Of a DNA stretch of 64,000 nt, positions 36,181 through 47,187 are shown piece by piece. Source of the DNA: Plantago ovata (taxonomy: Eukaryota > Streptophyta > Magnoliopsida > Lamiales > Plantaginaceae); contig CM051455.1 in assembly GCA_028274465.1 (NCBI GenBank), positions 127,073,462 through 127,137,461 of the forward strand, written 5' to 3'. The notes below the pieces were generated by a model that saw only the letters and a program-made list of their open reading frames with translations, searched no databases and was not told the DNA's origin. Made by a program: the position numbers and the translations under genes. How positions within the stretch are numbered: the first letter of the stretch is position 1; each line of letters opens with the position of its first letter.

Positions 36181-37341
36181 ATGGTTCCAAGGAACACCAC
36201 CCGCAACGGCAATGGCAATGGCAACACCAATGACAACGACAACCACAACAACAATGGCAACAACAATAATGCTGGCAATCAGGACCAAGTGGAGCGGATC
36301 ATTGCAGCTTTGGGCAACTTCAGCGAGAGCGTGCGCAATGTTGAGCTACCACCTGTTCAGCCAGCTCCGCCACCACCGCCACCGACTCAAACAATCGATC
36401 AGGCTGCGGAACGTTTCGCTCGTTTCCATCCCGACAGGTTCGATGGGGCACCCAATGCCCGCAAAGCTGAGCTTTGGCTGGAGAGCATGGAGAATCTATT
36501 CTCGATCTTGCACTACCCTGATGAAAGGATGATTGAGCTCGCGGCTTTCCAGTTTGAAGGAGCAGCAAGAAATTGGTTGAGGACCGTAGATGCAAGGTGG
36601 AGACAAGCAGCAGTTGCCCGCACTTGGGAGAACTTTGAGAAGGAGTTCATGGATAAGTTCGTGCCTCGCCTAGTTCGCGAGAGCAGGAGAGATGAGTTCC
36701 AAGCCTTGGTGCAAGGAAATATGAATGTCGCCGAATATGACTCCGAGTTCACTCGACTGCTGAAGTACGTGCCACACTTTCAAAACGACGAGAGGGAGAA
36801 GGTGCGCCATTTTGTGAAGGGTTTGAACTCTGAGATCCGTTACAGCCTGTTCGGGACCGACATGCCCACCTACATTAAAGCAGTGGAGTTAGCCGCTGAG
36901 GTAGAGAGTGGTCTGGGAGAACTCGAGAACTATGAACCTCGACGGTCTCGAAAGAGGAGTTCCGATCACAGAAGTAGCAAGGATCGTCATTCTCCATCCA
37001 AGTATTCTCGCACCGAGCAGAAAAGTCGATCTCGTCATGTGGCCGAAATTGCTGAACAACCACCTCGAAGAAATTGCAATTTCTGCGGAGGCACAACTCA
37101 TGAGGAGAAGAACTGTTGGAGGAAGCAGGGTGTATGCCTGGCATGTGGAAGCAAGGAGCATAAGATCAATGATTGTCCGCGACGCAACTCCCTGATAGAA
37201 GAAGGAAGATCTGGAGGCACCGCTTCAAGGAATCAAGGAAGTAGTGCGAAGGCCAAACCAAGAGTCTTTAGCATGGTTGGACGTGAGACTCCCTCGACAA
37301 GTGTGGCTAAAGGTACGCTCACGTGGACAAACATCTTCTAA
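36181..37341 (+). CDS. Gag polyprotein of the nested element
   Basis: 386 aa, intact. An Asn/Gly-rich N-terminus and a PPPPPP segment precede the retrotransposon gag core (FHPDRFDGAPNARKAELWLE, AAFQFEGAARNWLRT, FMDKFVPRLVRESRRDEF). A basic Arg/Ser region follows, then two CCHC zinc knuckles, CNFCGGTTHEEKNC and CLACGSKEHKINDC. It ends with VAKGTLTWTNIF right where related chromoviruses enter protease. It would form particles and bind the element's RNA; reverse transcriptase and integrase must come from elsewhere. The intact frame beside near-identical LTRs suggests it was functional at insertion. Confidence 0.92.
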   Translation: MVPRNTTRNGNGNGNTNDNDNHNNNGNNNNAGNQDQVERIIAALGNFSESVRNVELPPVQPAPPPPPPTQTIDQAAERFARFHPDRFDGAPNARKAELWLESMENLFSILHYPDERMIELAAFQFEGAARNWLRTVDARWRQAAVARTWENFEKEFMDKFVPRLVRESRRDEFQALVQGNMNVAEYDSEFTRLLKYVPHFQNDEREKVRHFVKGLNSEIRYSLFGTDMPTYIKAVELAAEVESGLGELENYEPRRSRKRSSDHRSSKDRHSPSKYSRTEQKSRSRHVAEIAEQPPRRNCNFCGGTTHEEKNCWRKQGVCLACGSKEHKINDCPRRNSLIEEGRSGGTASRNQGSSAKAKPRVFSMVGRETPSTSVAKGTLTWTNIF

Positions 37342-37591
37342 GTCTTTTCTTTTCCTGTTACCGTGCTGTTTTTTCTTTCGCTTGGATAGATAGCTTAATT
37401 ACCGACTTTATGGTTGAAGAGGCAAGCTTTAACTTCCTTAGGTTATTTACGAATTCTCTTAACCTTTGGCTTGCGAACGTGTTCGTTGACCCGGCGTTTG
37501 AGGTTTGAAGACTTTAGTTTACCCGTTCCACGTTCGTTAGTTTTACGCTAGTTAAGTTTCGAGGACGAAACTTCTTGTAAGGGTGGTGGAG

Positions 37592-40170
37592 TCTAACACC
37601 CCGTCTTTTTTCTTTTTAATTTATTTATTTATTATTTAATTATTTTATTTAATTAATTAATTATCAGAATAAATTATTTTATTTGATAATTACTTAATTT
37701 ACTACCCGCACATTCGAGTTCGTCATTGGATGGTTCTCGTAGAATTAATTCCATCCGTTACGCGTTGAACCGAGCTTGCAAGAATGTCCATTTGGCCCAG
37801 ACCGGACTGCATTTTGGCCCATTCCTTCTCGGCCCATTTCATTTAACCTAAACCCTAACCCTACCTCCCCTCCTACTATCACTTTCACGCCCCATCTCAG
37901 AAAGCTCTCCTCTCCCTCTTTCTCTCACCCGCTTCATCAAATCCATCTACCATCTCCATTGTTTTACCATCAATATCCAAAATCATCATCATCATCGGTT
38001 CATCTCATCACCATCAACAACCGACCATCATCATATCATCCTCACCCGTTACCAGCATCATCACCCGGAGTCATCCCTGCTCCGTTTCATCTGCGCCGCC
38101 GAGATCGATCCGTCCCGCCCAAGCTCCGATCGAGGTCTGCCACCGCCGATTCGCTCCATTCTTTTCCGTCACGCGCCGCTTACGTCGACCCAGCCCTACT
38201 CCGGTTCGGTTGCCGCCGTCTCGCACCTCTCCGGTCTCGTTTCCGTCCGCCGCCGCCGCCGTTCGCGCGCCTGCCGCCCCGTCACGCGCCACCCAAACCC
38301 GTTCCCGTACCAATCTGCTCCGTTCCGTCCTTCCGGTACCGACTCTGCCCCATTTCTGTTCCGATCCGTTTCGGTAAGTAGTGAATCTCTATTTCGGTTG
38401 ATTCTAGATTCGATAAGTTTTGAGATCTCGATTGTAATCCCTTCTTTTGTTTGGATTTGCAGTTCCATTTATCTCTGTTCGTTCAAGGTAAATTCGAATC
38501 CTTATCTTCTTTTCGTTTTTTTTTCTTTTCTTTAATTCCCGTTTTACCCCTACGTTATTCTGGCCTTATTACTGGACCTCGACTGAACCTGGACTAGACT
38601 CGAACTTGGGTTAGGATAGTTAAGGATCTGTGTTGTGTTGTTTTGGACAGATTGTTGAACTTGACATTTAGATTTTGACCAATCTGGACAGTTTGACCAT
38701 ATGTTGACTGACTTGGACTCTGATTTTGTAATTTGATAAACTTGTGGACTGTTTTGGTTTGACTAGAACCTGGGAGGATTGTTTTGATAATTCTGTAAAT
38801 TTTAAAGGACCTTTTGGCGTTTATGTTTGACCCTGTTGACTGACCGAGGCAGTTTAAGAGAAGTTTCAATTTATGAGAAGTGTTATGTTTGCTTTCTGAA
38901 ACTCGGAGAAACTGTTTGTGAGTTCTGATTTTGAAAAGGATCTTTTTGTAATTTACCACTGAGGGTATTTTGGTAATTTCCAGAGTCTGAAAACCGAAAG
39001 AGTATTTCTGAAATGTTTCAAACTTAGTTTCTGTTTTTGTAAGTTATTAATGACTTGACTTGCTAGCCTAGTTGGTTAGGTCCTTGCTTGACTAACTTAG
39101 AGGTCCCGAGTTCGAACCCCGTCTTTACCACTTCCTTTTCAACCTTTTTCCTTCCGTCCGTTCAACTTCTAAAGTATGTTTAGTACTTTCTTGTTAGGTT
39201 CTCCTTTGTTCGTTAACCCGTAAAAGCTCGTTACTCGTTGAAGGTCTTTGCTCGCAAGTTAAGGTGAGTGTTCACCCCTAAACCTATTAATTGCGAAAAA
39301 CTGGAAGGCTACGTGACTGTTTGTACTTATTACTGTATACTGTATATTGTATGCTTCCGCGTAAAAGTATAAGTCCTAAGTATGACTTTTGGATTTCTGT
39401 TTATTGCTACTCTGTTCTGTGCTGACCTTTCTGCAGGAACACCTCTCGGTGTTAATTAATTGTATCTGTTGTTCTGTATCTGTTCTGTTTCTATGTGACC
39501 GGTCGATTAGGTTATGGTTAGGTAGGCTTGGGTAGTAGAGGACTATCGGGTTTGCTTGATCGTGGCCTAGTCTATTCCCTTTTAGACGCGAGGCAGAAGT
39601 CGCTGAGGTCTATTAGGGTCGTAGGATCTGTTTCCCCAAAGTACACGGGGGTTTCTGTTTCTGTCCGGAGTTGTGCACCCTCTGGAGGGAGTTATAAGGG
39701 CATTCTGGGAGTAGGAGCAATAAGGCGGGCTGCACCAACGGTCTACAACCTATCTGTTCTGATATTCTGTTATATGTGACCTGTTCTGTTTGTTTGTTTT
39801 CTGAAAAGGATTTTGATTTCAAAATTGTTTACTTTCTGTTTTAAAATTTAGAACCTCACTGAGATCCTTTATCTCACACTCTTTAGTTTTCAAAATTCCT
39901 TCCTTCCAGATGCTGCTGAGGATGTGCGTGACTAGGATGCCAGCGACTGAGAGAAGGGTCTGGGGTGTCTTGGGTTTCTTTTGTAAAATAAGGAGATAAA
40001 CTTTTACTGTCTTCATTCGTCTTTCTTTGAACTTGAGTTGTCGTTGGTTATTGTTCATTTCTGTTAGCGTCAAAGATTATTTTGGCATTAATTGTCGACC
40101 GTTGCTATTAAAGTTATTTTGATCTTCTTTTCAAGAAATTATTTTTGTTTTCAAAACCGGTACTGTTACA
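37592..40170 (+). repeat. TR-GAG 3' LTR
   Basis: 2579 bp, nearly identical to the 5' copy. Its second base is C instead of G (TCTAACACC), which spoils the canonical TG end on this copy. Confidence 0.94.
39055..39127 (+). repeat. tRNA-like module in TR-GAG 3' LTR
   Basis: Second copy of the module at 34190-34262, carried by the 3' LTR. Confidence 0.5.
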
Positions 40171-40175
40171 GGATT

Positions 40176-41862
40176 TCTGATCTCTGAACTCATTTCTCTG
40201 GATACTCCCTTTGAGCAAATTGTGTCTCTGCTCGGGTTTCTTTCCCTTGGACTGGTTGTGATTCTGAGCTTGTTTTTTATTGTCTCTTTCTGCCTTCTGG
40301 TGATCCTTTTCTTTTTCTCTAGAAGAGAAATTTTCTCTCACCTGAACCGTTTTCTAAAATTCTTCCGCCCTCAAAAAGTCCTGGAAAAATTGTTCGAGCT
40401 CTTTGTAATTCTCTGTCCGAGAATAGGAAAGTTGTTTTCTGAACTCCTCATTGGAAGTATTTCCATAGAGGTATTCCTTTCTCTCTTTTATGGTGTGCTC
40501 TTCCACCTGACAACAAGCCTCGTGGAATCTATCCAAAAAGGTTCTCAAGTCTTCTTTTGGCTTCTGTACTATCTCTGCTAAGTACTTCACTCCTCTCCTT
40601 CTTCTGATTGCCTTCTCGAACCTTTTGGTGAACTCCTGGGTGAGTTGTTTATAGCTCTTGATAGAGCCATTCTCCAAACCTGTCCACCACACCATTGCAT
40701 CTCCCGAAAGAGTAGCGGGAAAAATTAATGCTTTGGTCCTAGAATCATGCCCGTATGCATCCATTTTGGTTCCAAACTTAATCAAGTAATTGGTTGGGCA
40801 TGTAGTTCCATCATAGGTATCAAGAGTGGGGAATCCTCTTTCAGTGTTAACCCGATGGTTCCGGATCTCTTCACATAAGGCACTAGGCTCTTGGTCTATC
40901 TCCTGCTCTTTTTCTTTCACGGATGCTCTCAAAGCCTCTATTCGTGCCTTAAGTTCAGCTTCTTGAGCCCTCATTTCTCCCAAAGTGAGTCCCGCTGTCG
41001 GAGGCGGATCGCTGCCCACTAGAGTAGGGAGTGCCACTGGACCCCCAACTTGGTTCTCCATTCGGGTTTCAGGCAAGGTTTGTGTAACCATTTGGTTCAA
41101 GGGGATTTGATTCTGAGTTACCATCTGAGTTTGTGGTAACATCTGAGTTTGTGCCACCACTTGAGTTTGAACCACTTGAGTTTGAGGGATATTTTCATTT
41201 CCTTGTGCTTGGGATGCTCTGACCCTCCGGTCTATTATCTCTCTCAAATCATCTGGGGCCCCTTGAGGTCCTATTCGTGACTGAACACGAGGAGGTCCAA
41301 CTCGATCTTGTATCGGTCTTGAATTAGCTCGGGATTGTGCCCCATCCTCTCTAGGTTGCACCACCTGGCTTGCTCTTACTTGTGCTTGCTGCTGGACTAC
41401 TTGTTGTTGTATCCTTGCGACATCATTTGGTGCAAAACAACCTTGGATTGTTAAGAGGAGCAATCCAAATTGTTCTTCTCCCATACCATAGTCCCTCGGT
41501 CTCACGACTTGTCCATTGGGCAAGGTGAATTGTAGCGCAGCTGGATCTTGAGGGATAACGGGTTGTAGTGGTTGAAGAGGAGCAATGGGTTGTGGTGGTT
41601 GTGGTGGCAATACTACAGGAGCTGGTTGAGAATGAACTCGTAGGGCTCCAAATCCACTCCCAGCGGGGATTGCATTCGGGTTGTGATTACCTGAACCTTC
41701 ATTCCTCTCGGTTACGCTTGCACTTGCTCTATCTTCCATCTCCATATCAACATTATCATTTCTATGTGTCCTTGTAGCTGCGGTTCCCCTTCCACCTCCC
41801 CTTCCTCCTAATGGGGACGGCCCGAGGACGGGTGGATTGAGGGTTCCTTGCCGCTTGAGCAA
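40176..41862 (-). pseudogene. gag of Tat element
   Basis: Starts at 41862 (502 codons to a TAG near 40354, then further open frame to the insertion point). It has a Gly/Arg-rich start, a Gln-rich region with TQVVQTQ/TQMVTQ repeats, a coiled segment, and the retrotransposon gag core ALIFPATLSGDAMVWWTGL and FTKRFEKAIRRRRGVKYL. Past the stop come a Lys/Glu/Gln-rich basic tail and then the nested insertion. Confidence 0.88.
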
Positions 41863-41934
41863 TTCTAGTACTCTTCCTATTAACCATTCCGTAGGACTCT
41901 TGCTAGTAGGACAAAGGGTAACCTTTTGTTCAGA

Positions 41935-41952
41935 TTCCCAAAGACGGCGCCA
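41935..41952 (-). promoter_or_regulatory. Primer-binding site of Tat element
   Basis: In element sense TGGCGCCGTCTTTGGGAA starts two bases inside the 5' LTR. TGGCGCC-type sites are standard in Tat and Athila elements. Confidence 0.8.
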
Positions 41953-41954
41953 AA

Positions 41955-42785
41955 TGTTGATGGGTAAATTATTAAGTCCTTCTAATACGTTCTAAAGCGT
42001 TCCTCTTGACTTTAGCCTCCTTCCATTGCAAGTGAAGTCCTGAAAATAACTTGAGGGGGAGGTTAGTAACGGTTTTCCGGTTTGTCAAGTGATCAAACCG
42101 GATAATCGACTTTACGGTTAGAGGGTTGAAAGCCACTCTAGTGTATATAGTATAAAGTAGGATAGATAATGGTTACCTTTTGAGCTGAATGATGTCCACT
42201 ATTTATAGTGTTTCCCAAATAGTGATAGGACTCCTGGGATTACGCCAAGTGTACGGCTATGATTGAATCTCAAGGTTAAAAGCCCATTAGCTGGCTTAAT
42301 GGGCCTGGCCCACGTACCAAATTAGGGTTTTTCTAGGGCCAAGCAGGTAATTTCATGCTTTAAGGAACGTTCTAGAGTTCTGTCCCGTTTTAGCGTCCGA
42401 CAAGGTGTCCGAGACACGGCTTGCCATCCGAGGTACTATCCGACATGTTGTCCGAGATCACGTGACCGTACGTACTTGAGCTGGGTTATGTAAACCTTCC
42501 TTAGCGTCCGACTCAACCATGTACTGTGCGTCCAGTCCGATACCAAGGTATGTGTCGGACATCTATCCTTAGGTATCGGGCCATGAGATTTCGCACGTGG
42601 TCCTTGAAAACTTACTACTCGCGGACCAAGGTATCAGTATGTCGGACACTTGTCCGAGTAGAACATTTCTGGGAGTAATCTCTTTGTCGGATTAGGGCTC
42701 ATGTGTCGGACATGTGTGCCCTAGACGTCCAGATAAGTCGTCCTTTAGTTCGTACAGCGAATCCGGACATAATCCAACATTAACA
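41955..42785 (-). repeat. Tat element 5' LTR
   Basis: 831 bp. TATAAATA on the minus strand at 42207-42200 is the likely core promoter of the element transcript. Confidence 0.93.
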
Positions 42786-42790
42786 GGTAG

Positions 42791-44039
42791 TTCACAAGTT
42801 ATTAGCGGATAAATTTAGTTTATTAAGTTAGCTGATTTTAGCTAGTGTTTGAAAATGCTTATCAAAATCAATTATGGATTGCATTGCTTAAAATTTTAAA
42901 AGATGGTTTTAATTTTTTTAAATACTTTAGTTATCATTGCTCAAGTAAAAACCCTATCCGCCACCAAGTAAGAGGGGTAATTTTGAAAATATTCTAAAAA
43001 CAAGGTCTGCTTCCAACCATTAATTGCGTACGCTACCTGCCAGCTACTACCTACCGCGAAGCTTCCTATGTAAATTTTCTCCGTAAAAATTAACCTTTCT
43101 CCAACTAATACCAAACCCTAGCTGCCACCAACCCTTTTTATTATAGGTACTTGTGTCTTTCTGGTCATACATTAAATACGTTAGTAACAATTATAATATG
43201 TTCATTTAGTTAATTTCATGATTAAGATAATTTTTGAAATTGTATTTAATGTTGAAAAAACAATACCAATAAGTTGAACATTTTAAAAGGGGAATTTTTT
43301 TAAAAAAAAGCCATTTCTTAATTGTATCAATGTCAAATTAGTATTTACCTAAAGTCATTTTTAAGTTTAGTAAGTATTCAAAATTTTCGTATAAACTAGT
43401 GCATATAAGCATATAATCCTAAAGAGAATAAACTGGCCTTCACTAAGTATACAAATTATTTAATTTAACCATAAATATAATTAAATCACTTCTTCTAAAA
43501 TATAGGAAGCTGATAAATAATTCATTTATAGGTAATATTTGCAAATACATATCAAAATTAATTATAATGTGCTTTTACTTAAACTTTTAAAAAGTTTATT
43601 TTAAGCAAAAACATGTGTATTTGTGGCAAGAGTCTCCCACCTACAAGAGTCGAAGATCCATCAAATTCGGTCCCATGTGTAAAAATTCGAGCTCAAATCC
43701 AAGATCCATGACCACATCTTTCAATTACTTGTCACTTGTCCCGCGTGGACATATGGTGGAGTGCATTGACTAATAGATGAGGTAAAACCTTGACATGAAG
43801 GGAGATGATTACGATGATATGGTCTTTTCCGCGCGTGTTCCAATGTACGTGTGCGTGATGGTGTTATTATGGTAGGAAAGTGTTGTATTATTGTGTGTGA
43901 TTGTGAGCTTGATCTTGAGGAACAACAATAATGGGGTTTCAACTATACTAATTATTAGGGATATGATTTCTGCAGCATAACAGTGTGTTATTGATATTGC
44001 CTCTTGTGATTTACAAGGAGGAGAGCCTTATTTATATGA
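42791..44039. other. Intergenic, no gene seen
   Basis: Begins with the other half of the repeat split by the Tat element. About 43627-43665 matches 16752-16790 inverted (a shared transposon relic). About 43698-43775 recurs at 45207-45282. No supportable gene. Confidence 0.5.
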
Positions 44040-44047
44040 CTTCTAGC

Positions 44048-44645
44048 TAGGGATGGCAATGGAACGAGCCGCTAGAGGCCCGGTACTGGCCCGACACACT
44101 TGGCCCAGGCCCAGCCCAAGCCCGAGGACGGGCCTAAATTTTAGGCCCAAGCCCAGCCCGTCATGGACTGGGCCGGCCTCGGGCTAGCTCATTTTTTATT
44201 TTTTTTTTCAAAAAATTCTAAAGTCACACATTGTAGTAGTTAATTTTTTGTAAAAAAATTAGATAATTAAAAGATTTAATAATTTAAAACAAAAAAGCTT
44301 TAAAAAGTTATGAATTATTATTTGTAATGTATATTAAAATATATAATTCAATAGAAACTATAATAAATACATAGAAAATTATCAAAAATATATAAATTGC
44401 AACTTAATTTAATACTATTAATGTAAAATAACAAACAAAATAGTCATATTACATATATTATATATAAAATATAGAATAAAACATATATACACTTGGGCCG
44501 GGCTAGCAGGCTAGAAATTTTGGCCCATGGGCCTATATAACAGGCCCAAGCCCAACCCAATAGGGTGATCGGGCGGGCCTAGCCCGAAAAAATCGGGTCG
44601 GGCCTGGGTCGGTCTCGGGCTGCCCGACCCAAATTGCCTTCCCTA
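44048..44645. mobile_element. hAT-type MITE, 598 bp
   Basis: Terminal inverted repeats TAGGGATGGCAAT and, from the other end, TAGGGAAGGCAAT. Perfect 8-bp TSD CTTCTAGC (44040-44047, 44646-44653). Both subterminal regions are dense in GGGCC/GGCCC and GCCCGA words around an AT-rich centre. No transposase. Confidence 0.9.
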
Positions 44646-44653
44646 CTTCTAGC

Positions 44654-46720
44654 TCAACTAAGCCTAGTAGTATGTGTCATATGTCCTTCTAGTACACTTT
44701 TACAGCTATGTACATTAAATTTGAGATAACGACACCAACTTGTAGCTTTTCTTGGGCAACACTTCATACTCAGTCTCGTGGTTGCTTTCTCCGATACTCC
44801 GAGAGCTTCGGGGGGCTAAACCTTCGTATCGTGTGCTGATCATCTTTGTGATATGTATCTACTACCTTTGCTCTATTGTAGTCCCTACGACGGATCCTGA
44901 TAGGTCCGGAGGTTCTATCAGAGTTTGGGTTAGATCATAGTTCTTCTACGAATCATCCAGACAATTCGTCTTAACTCGTCAGTGGCGCATTAGGGTTACT
45001 TGACATGTTTTTATATCATCACAAATATGGGTCTTGATTTTAGTTTGTTTTGGTTTTGAGATATTCCTTACCATGCATTTTTCTTGTCTTTGAAATCGAG
45101 AGTTATGCTATCAGGTTGAACTTGTTCGGTCTAAAGGTTATGGTGTGTTTGCTTATGGTTTGTTTATGAGACAATTGTTGCTCTATGCTTATTGATCAAG
45201 ATTTAAGATCCATGACCACATCTTTAAATTACTTGTCACTTGTTCCACATGTACATATGGTGGAGTAGATTGACTAATGGGTCTTGATTTTGGTTTGTTT
45301 TGGTTTTGAGATATTTTTTACCATGCATTTTTCTTGTCATTAAATTGGATAGTTATGCTATCAGGTTGAACTTGTTTGGACTAAAGGTTATGGGTTGAAT
45401 GAGTTGTATGGAACCCTGGTTTGTGCCATTGGTCAAAGTGAGGGGGCTTGTTTTCTGTTTATACGGCACGCGTTGCAGTTAGCCTGTGTGGAAATAGGGT
45501 GTATGGTGGGTTTCATATACGTTACCACCGAAGCATGAGATTTTAGATGCACTTGTATTGGTTGATGTATTCGTAAGAGTATTTCGTATGCTCTTTGTAA
45601 GTCTAGTTCTTGTTTTAACATAGTTTTATGTTTAAAAAATAAATAAATCATTTCAATCATCTTTGTAGTTACATAAGTTTAGATGACCTATTTCTAGAAC
45701 CACTAAAAATCTAATTCAAATTGATATACCATTTATGTTTTATACTTTTCCAACCACTAAGAGTGTTTAGCACTCAATGTACAGAGGCAAGCTCCCTCTT
45801 CAAACTAGTATTCTTAGTTGGTGTTGATTTAGGGAGGCGCTCTCCCATCTCTAAAAATTTCATCTCTCTAGTTTAATTACATATGTACCCATTTTAAACA
45901 CATTCTCTGTCATCCCTCTAAATTAGTTACCATTCACCTCTTCCCCCTTCTGAACTTAACCTAGCTCTCTAAATTGAGTGTCAAACACTCCATAAAAAGC
46001 CCATGAAATTGGGGGATAAAATGCATTGAATCCCATGTGTTGTTCGAAATGTGCCAAACACACGGTTGTGTATTACACATTGTACGAAATTTTCTTGTGT
46101 TGTAAAAATTAACTGAGCACATCAACCCAAATTCATTAAAATGAAGGAGGGTGTGACTCACTTGCAAATAATAACATTGGGATGAGATTTGTTTAGTTTT
46201 TACACTTGAAAGCCTCAAAAGTACATCTATATTTTTAAGAGTGAATACAAACCAACACATTACTTTTTTCCATCATACCTTTTATAATATAATTTTTTTT
46301 CCATCATACTTTTAAGAGTTAATGCAAACTGATAACATAAATAAAACTAACTTTATATTTTCCTAAATTTATATTTATATTTTTTAGAAATACATTCATC
46401 AATTAATTAAACATAGATTTAAAAAAAACAATTATACTCACTGAAGTTGGAGGGTCTGAATGTAAGTGCACAAAGAAAGTAGAAGTCAGTAGTAACCTTT
46501 CCATTTTAGTGAAAATAGGCATGTCGAGAAATCATCTTAGCCTTCATTTTTCTTTATAATATACTTGCCCCCTCTTTTATTTATCTTATAAATTCATTTT
46601 CAAAGAGAGGAGTTTTATATTTTTGAAAAACTTATAAAACATATAGGTAAATATAAAATTTGTTGAAATTTAGAGCCAACTTGTGATAATTTTAGTGGTC
46701 AAATTAAATTATGTTAGTCA
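44654..46720. other. Intergenic with local duplications
   Basis: About 45028-45150 recurs at about 45279-45400 (GGGTCTTGATTTT.GTTTG, then ATGCTATCAGGTTGAACTTG and CTAAAGGTTATGG), offset about 251 bp. No gene supported. Confidence 0.55.
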
Positions 46721-46986
46721 ATTTTGACAAAACATTATGATTGAGGGAGACAATGCCCAATTTATCTTAACACAAGGGTTTTTGTGTAATTTATGAAACA
46801 CAAGCTAATGGTGTGTTTTGCATATTTCAAAACATTTGGGGATTGTATGCATTTTACCCCATCTCGCAGGCCATTTTGTTCTTCAATTTTAGGCCCATGG
46901 GTCATAAATAGGCTCAAGCCCAGACCATTAACATTGGTGGCGGAATTCTAAAAATTAGGGTTTCAAGGTTCAACCACATTACCACC

Positions 46987-46994
46987 TATAAATA
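46987..46994 (+). promoter_or_regulatory. TATA box of F-box gene copy 1
   Basis: TATAAATA within ACCTATAAATACCC. About 35 bp later the leader begins with AAACCCTAGCC repeats. A donor TTAG|GTAATG at 47266/47267 and an acceptor CTCCAG at 50728, 12 bases before the F-box ATG, imply a 5'UTR intron of 3462 bp. Confidence 0.55.
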
Positions 46995-47019
46995 CCCAAT
47001 CATTTCTATTGACAAATCT

Positions 47020-47187
47020 AAAACCCTAGCCGACCAAACATCTCTTACCTTGCTCAAACCAAAAACCCTAGCCGACCAAACCTCTCTTATCTTGCTCAAA
47101 CCAAAAACCCTAGCCGACCAAACCTCTCTTATCTTGCTCTAACCTAAAACCCTAGCCGACCAAACCTCACTTATCTTGCTTAAACAC
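47020..47187 (+). repeat. 42-bp x 4 leader repeat, copy 1
   Basis: Four tandem 42-bp units with AAACCCTAGCCGACCAAAC and TCTTATCTTGCTCAAACC, lying in the inferred 5' leader. 42 is a multiple of three, so one frame reads a 14-residue unit without stops (KTLADQTSLILLKP). Confidence 0.85.

Larger units (their letters stand above)
32727..40170 (+). mobile_element. Nested gag-only LTR retrotransposon (TR-GAG type)
   Basis: Two 2579-bp LTRs (32727-35305 and 37592-40170), TG(T/C)AACACCCC...GTTACA, flank 2286 bp. The TSD is a perfect GGATT (32722-32726, 40171-40175). PBS TGGTATCAGAGC at 35308-35319; purine-rich AAGGGTGGTGGAG just before the 3' LTR. The interior encodes only gag (36181-37341) and stops where protease would begin, so pol is missing altogether. 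Gag and the GAGGACGAAACTTCTT motif before the PPT resemble Tekay/Del chromoviruses. The LTRs differ at only about ten positions, so the insertion is very recent. It lies opposite to the host element's sense. Confidence 0.94.
22269..42785 (-). mobile_element. Tat-lineage Ty3/gypsy retrotransposon, disrupted by a nested element
   Basis: Identical-length 831-bp LTRs (22269-23099 and 41955-42785; in element sense TGTTAATG...ATCAACA) are flanked by a perfect TSD GGTAG (22264-22268, 42786-42790). In element sense (minus strand) the order is PBS, gag, protease, RT, RNase H, a second archaeal-type RNase H, integrase, minisatellite, antisense gene, PPT, 3' LTR. The second RNase H and the extra antisense gene point to the Tat branch. 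Without the nested 7.4-kb element its length is about 13.1 kb. Stops and a frameshift in gag/pol make it non-autonomous. The LTRs differ at about a dozen positions, mostly transitions, indicating a moderately recent insertion. Confidence 0.93.

Noticed and set aside
43721..43942. 73-codon minus-strand His/Ser-rich frame
   Set aside because: Part of a stretch repeated imperfectly at 45207; no coding signature.
47020..47187. Regular 42-bp array as CRISPR-like
   Set aside because: Direct tandem units without unique spacers, in a plant genome.
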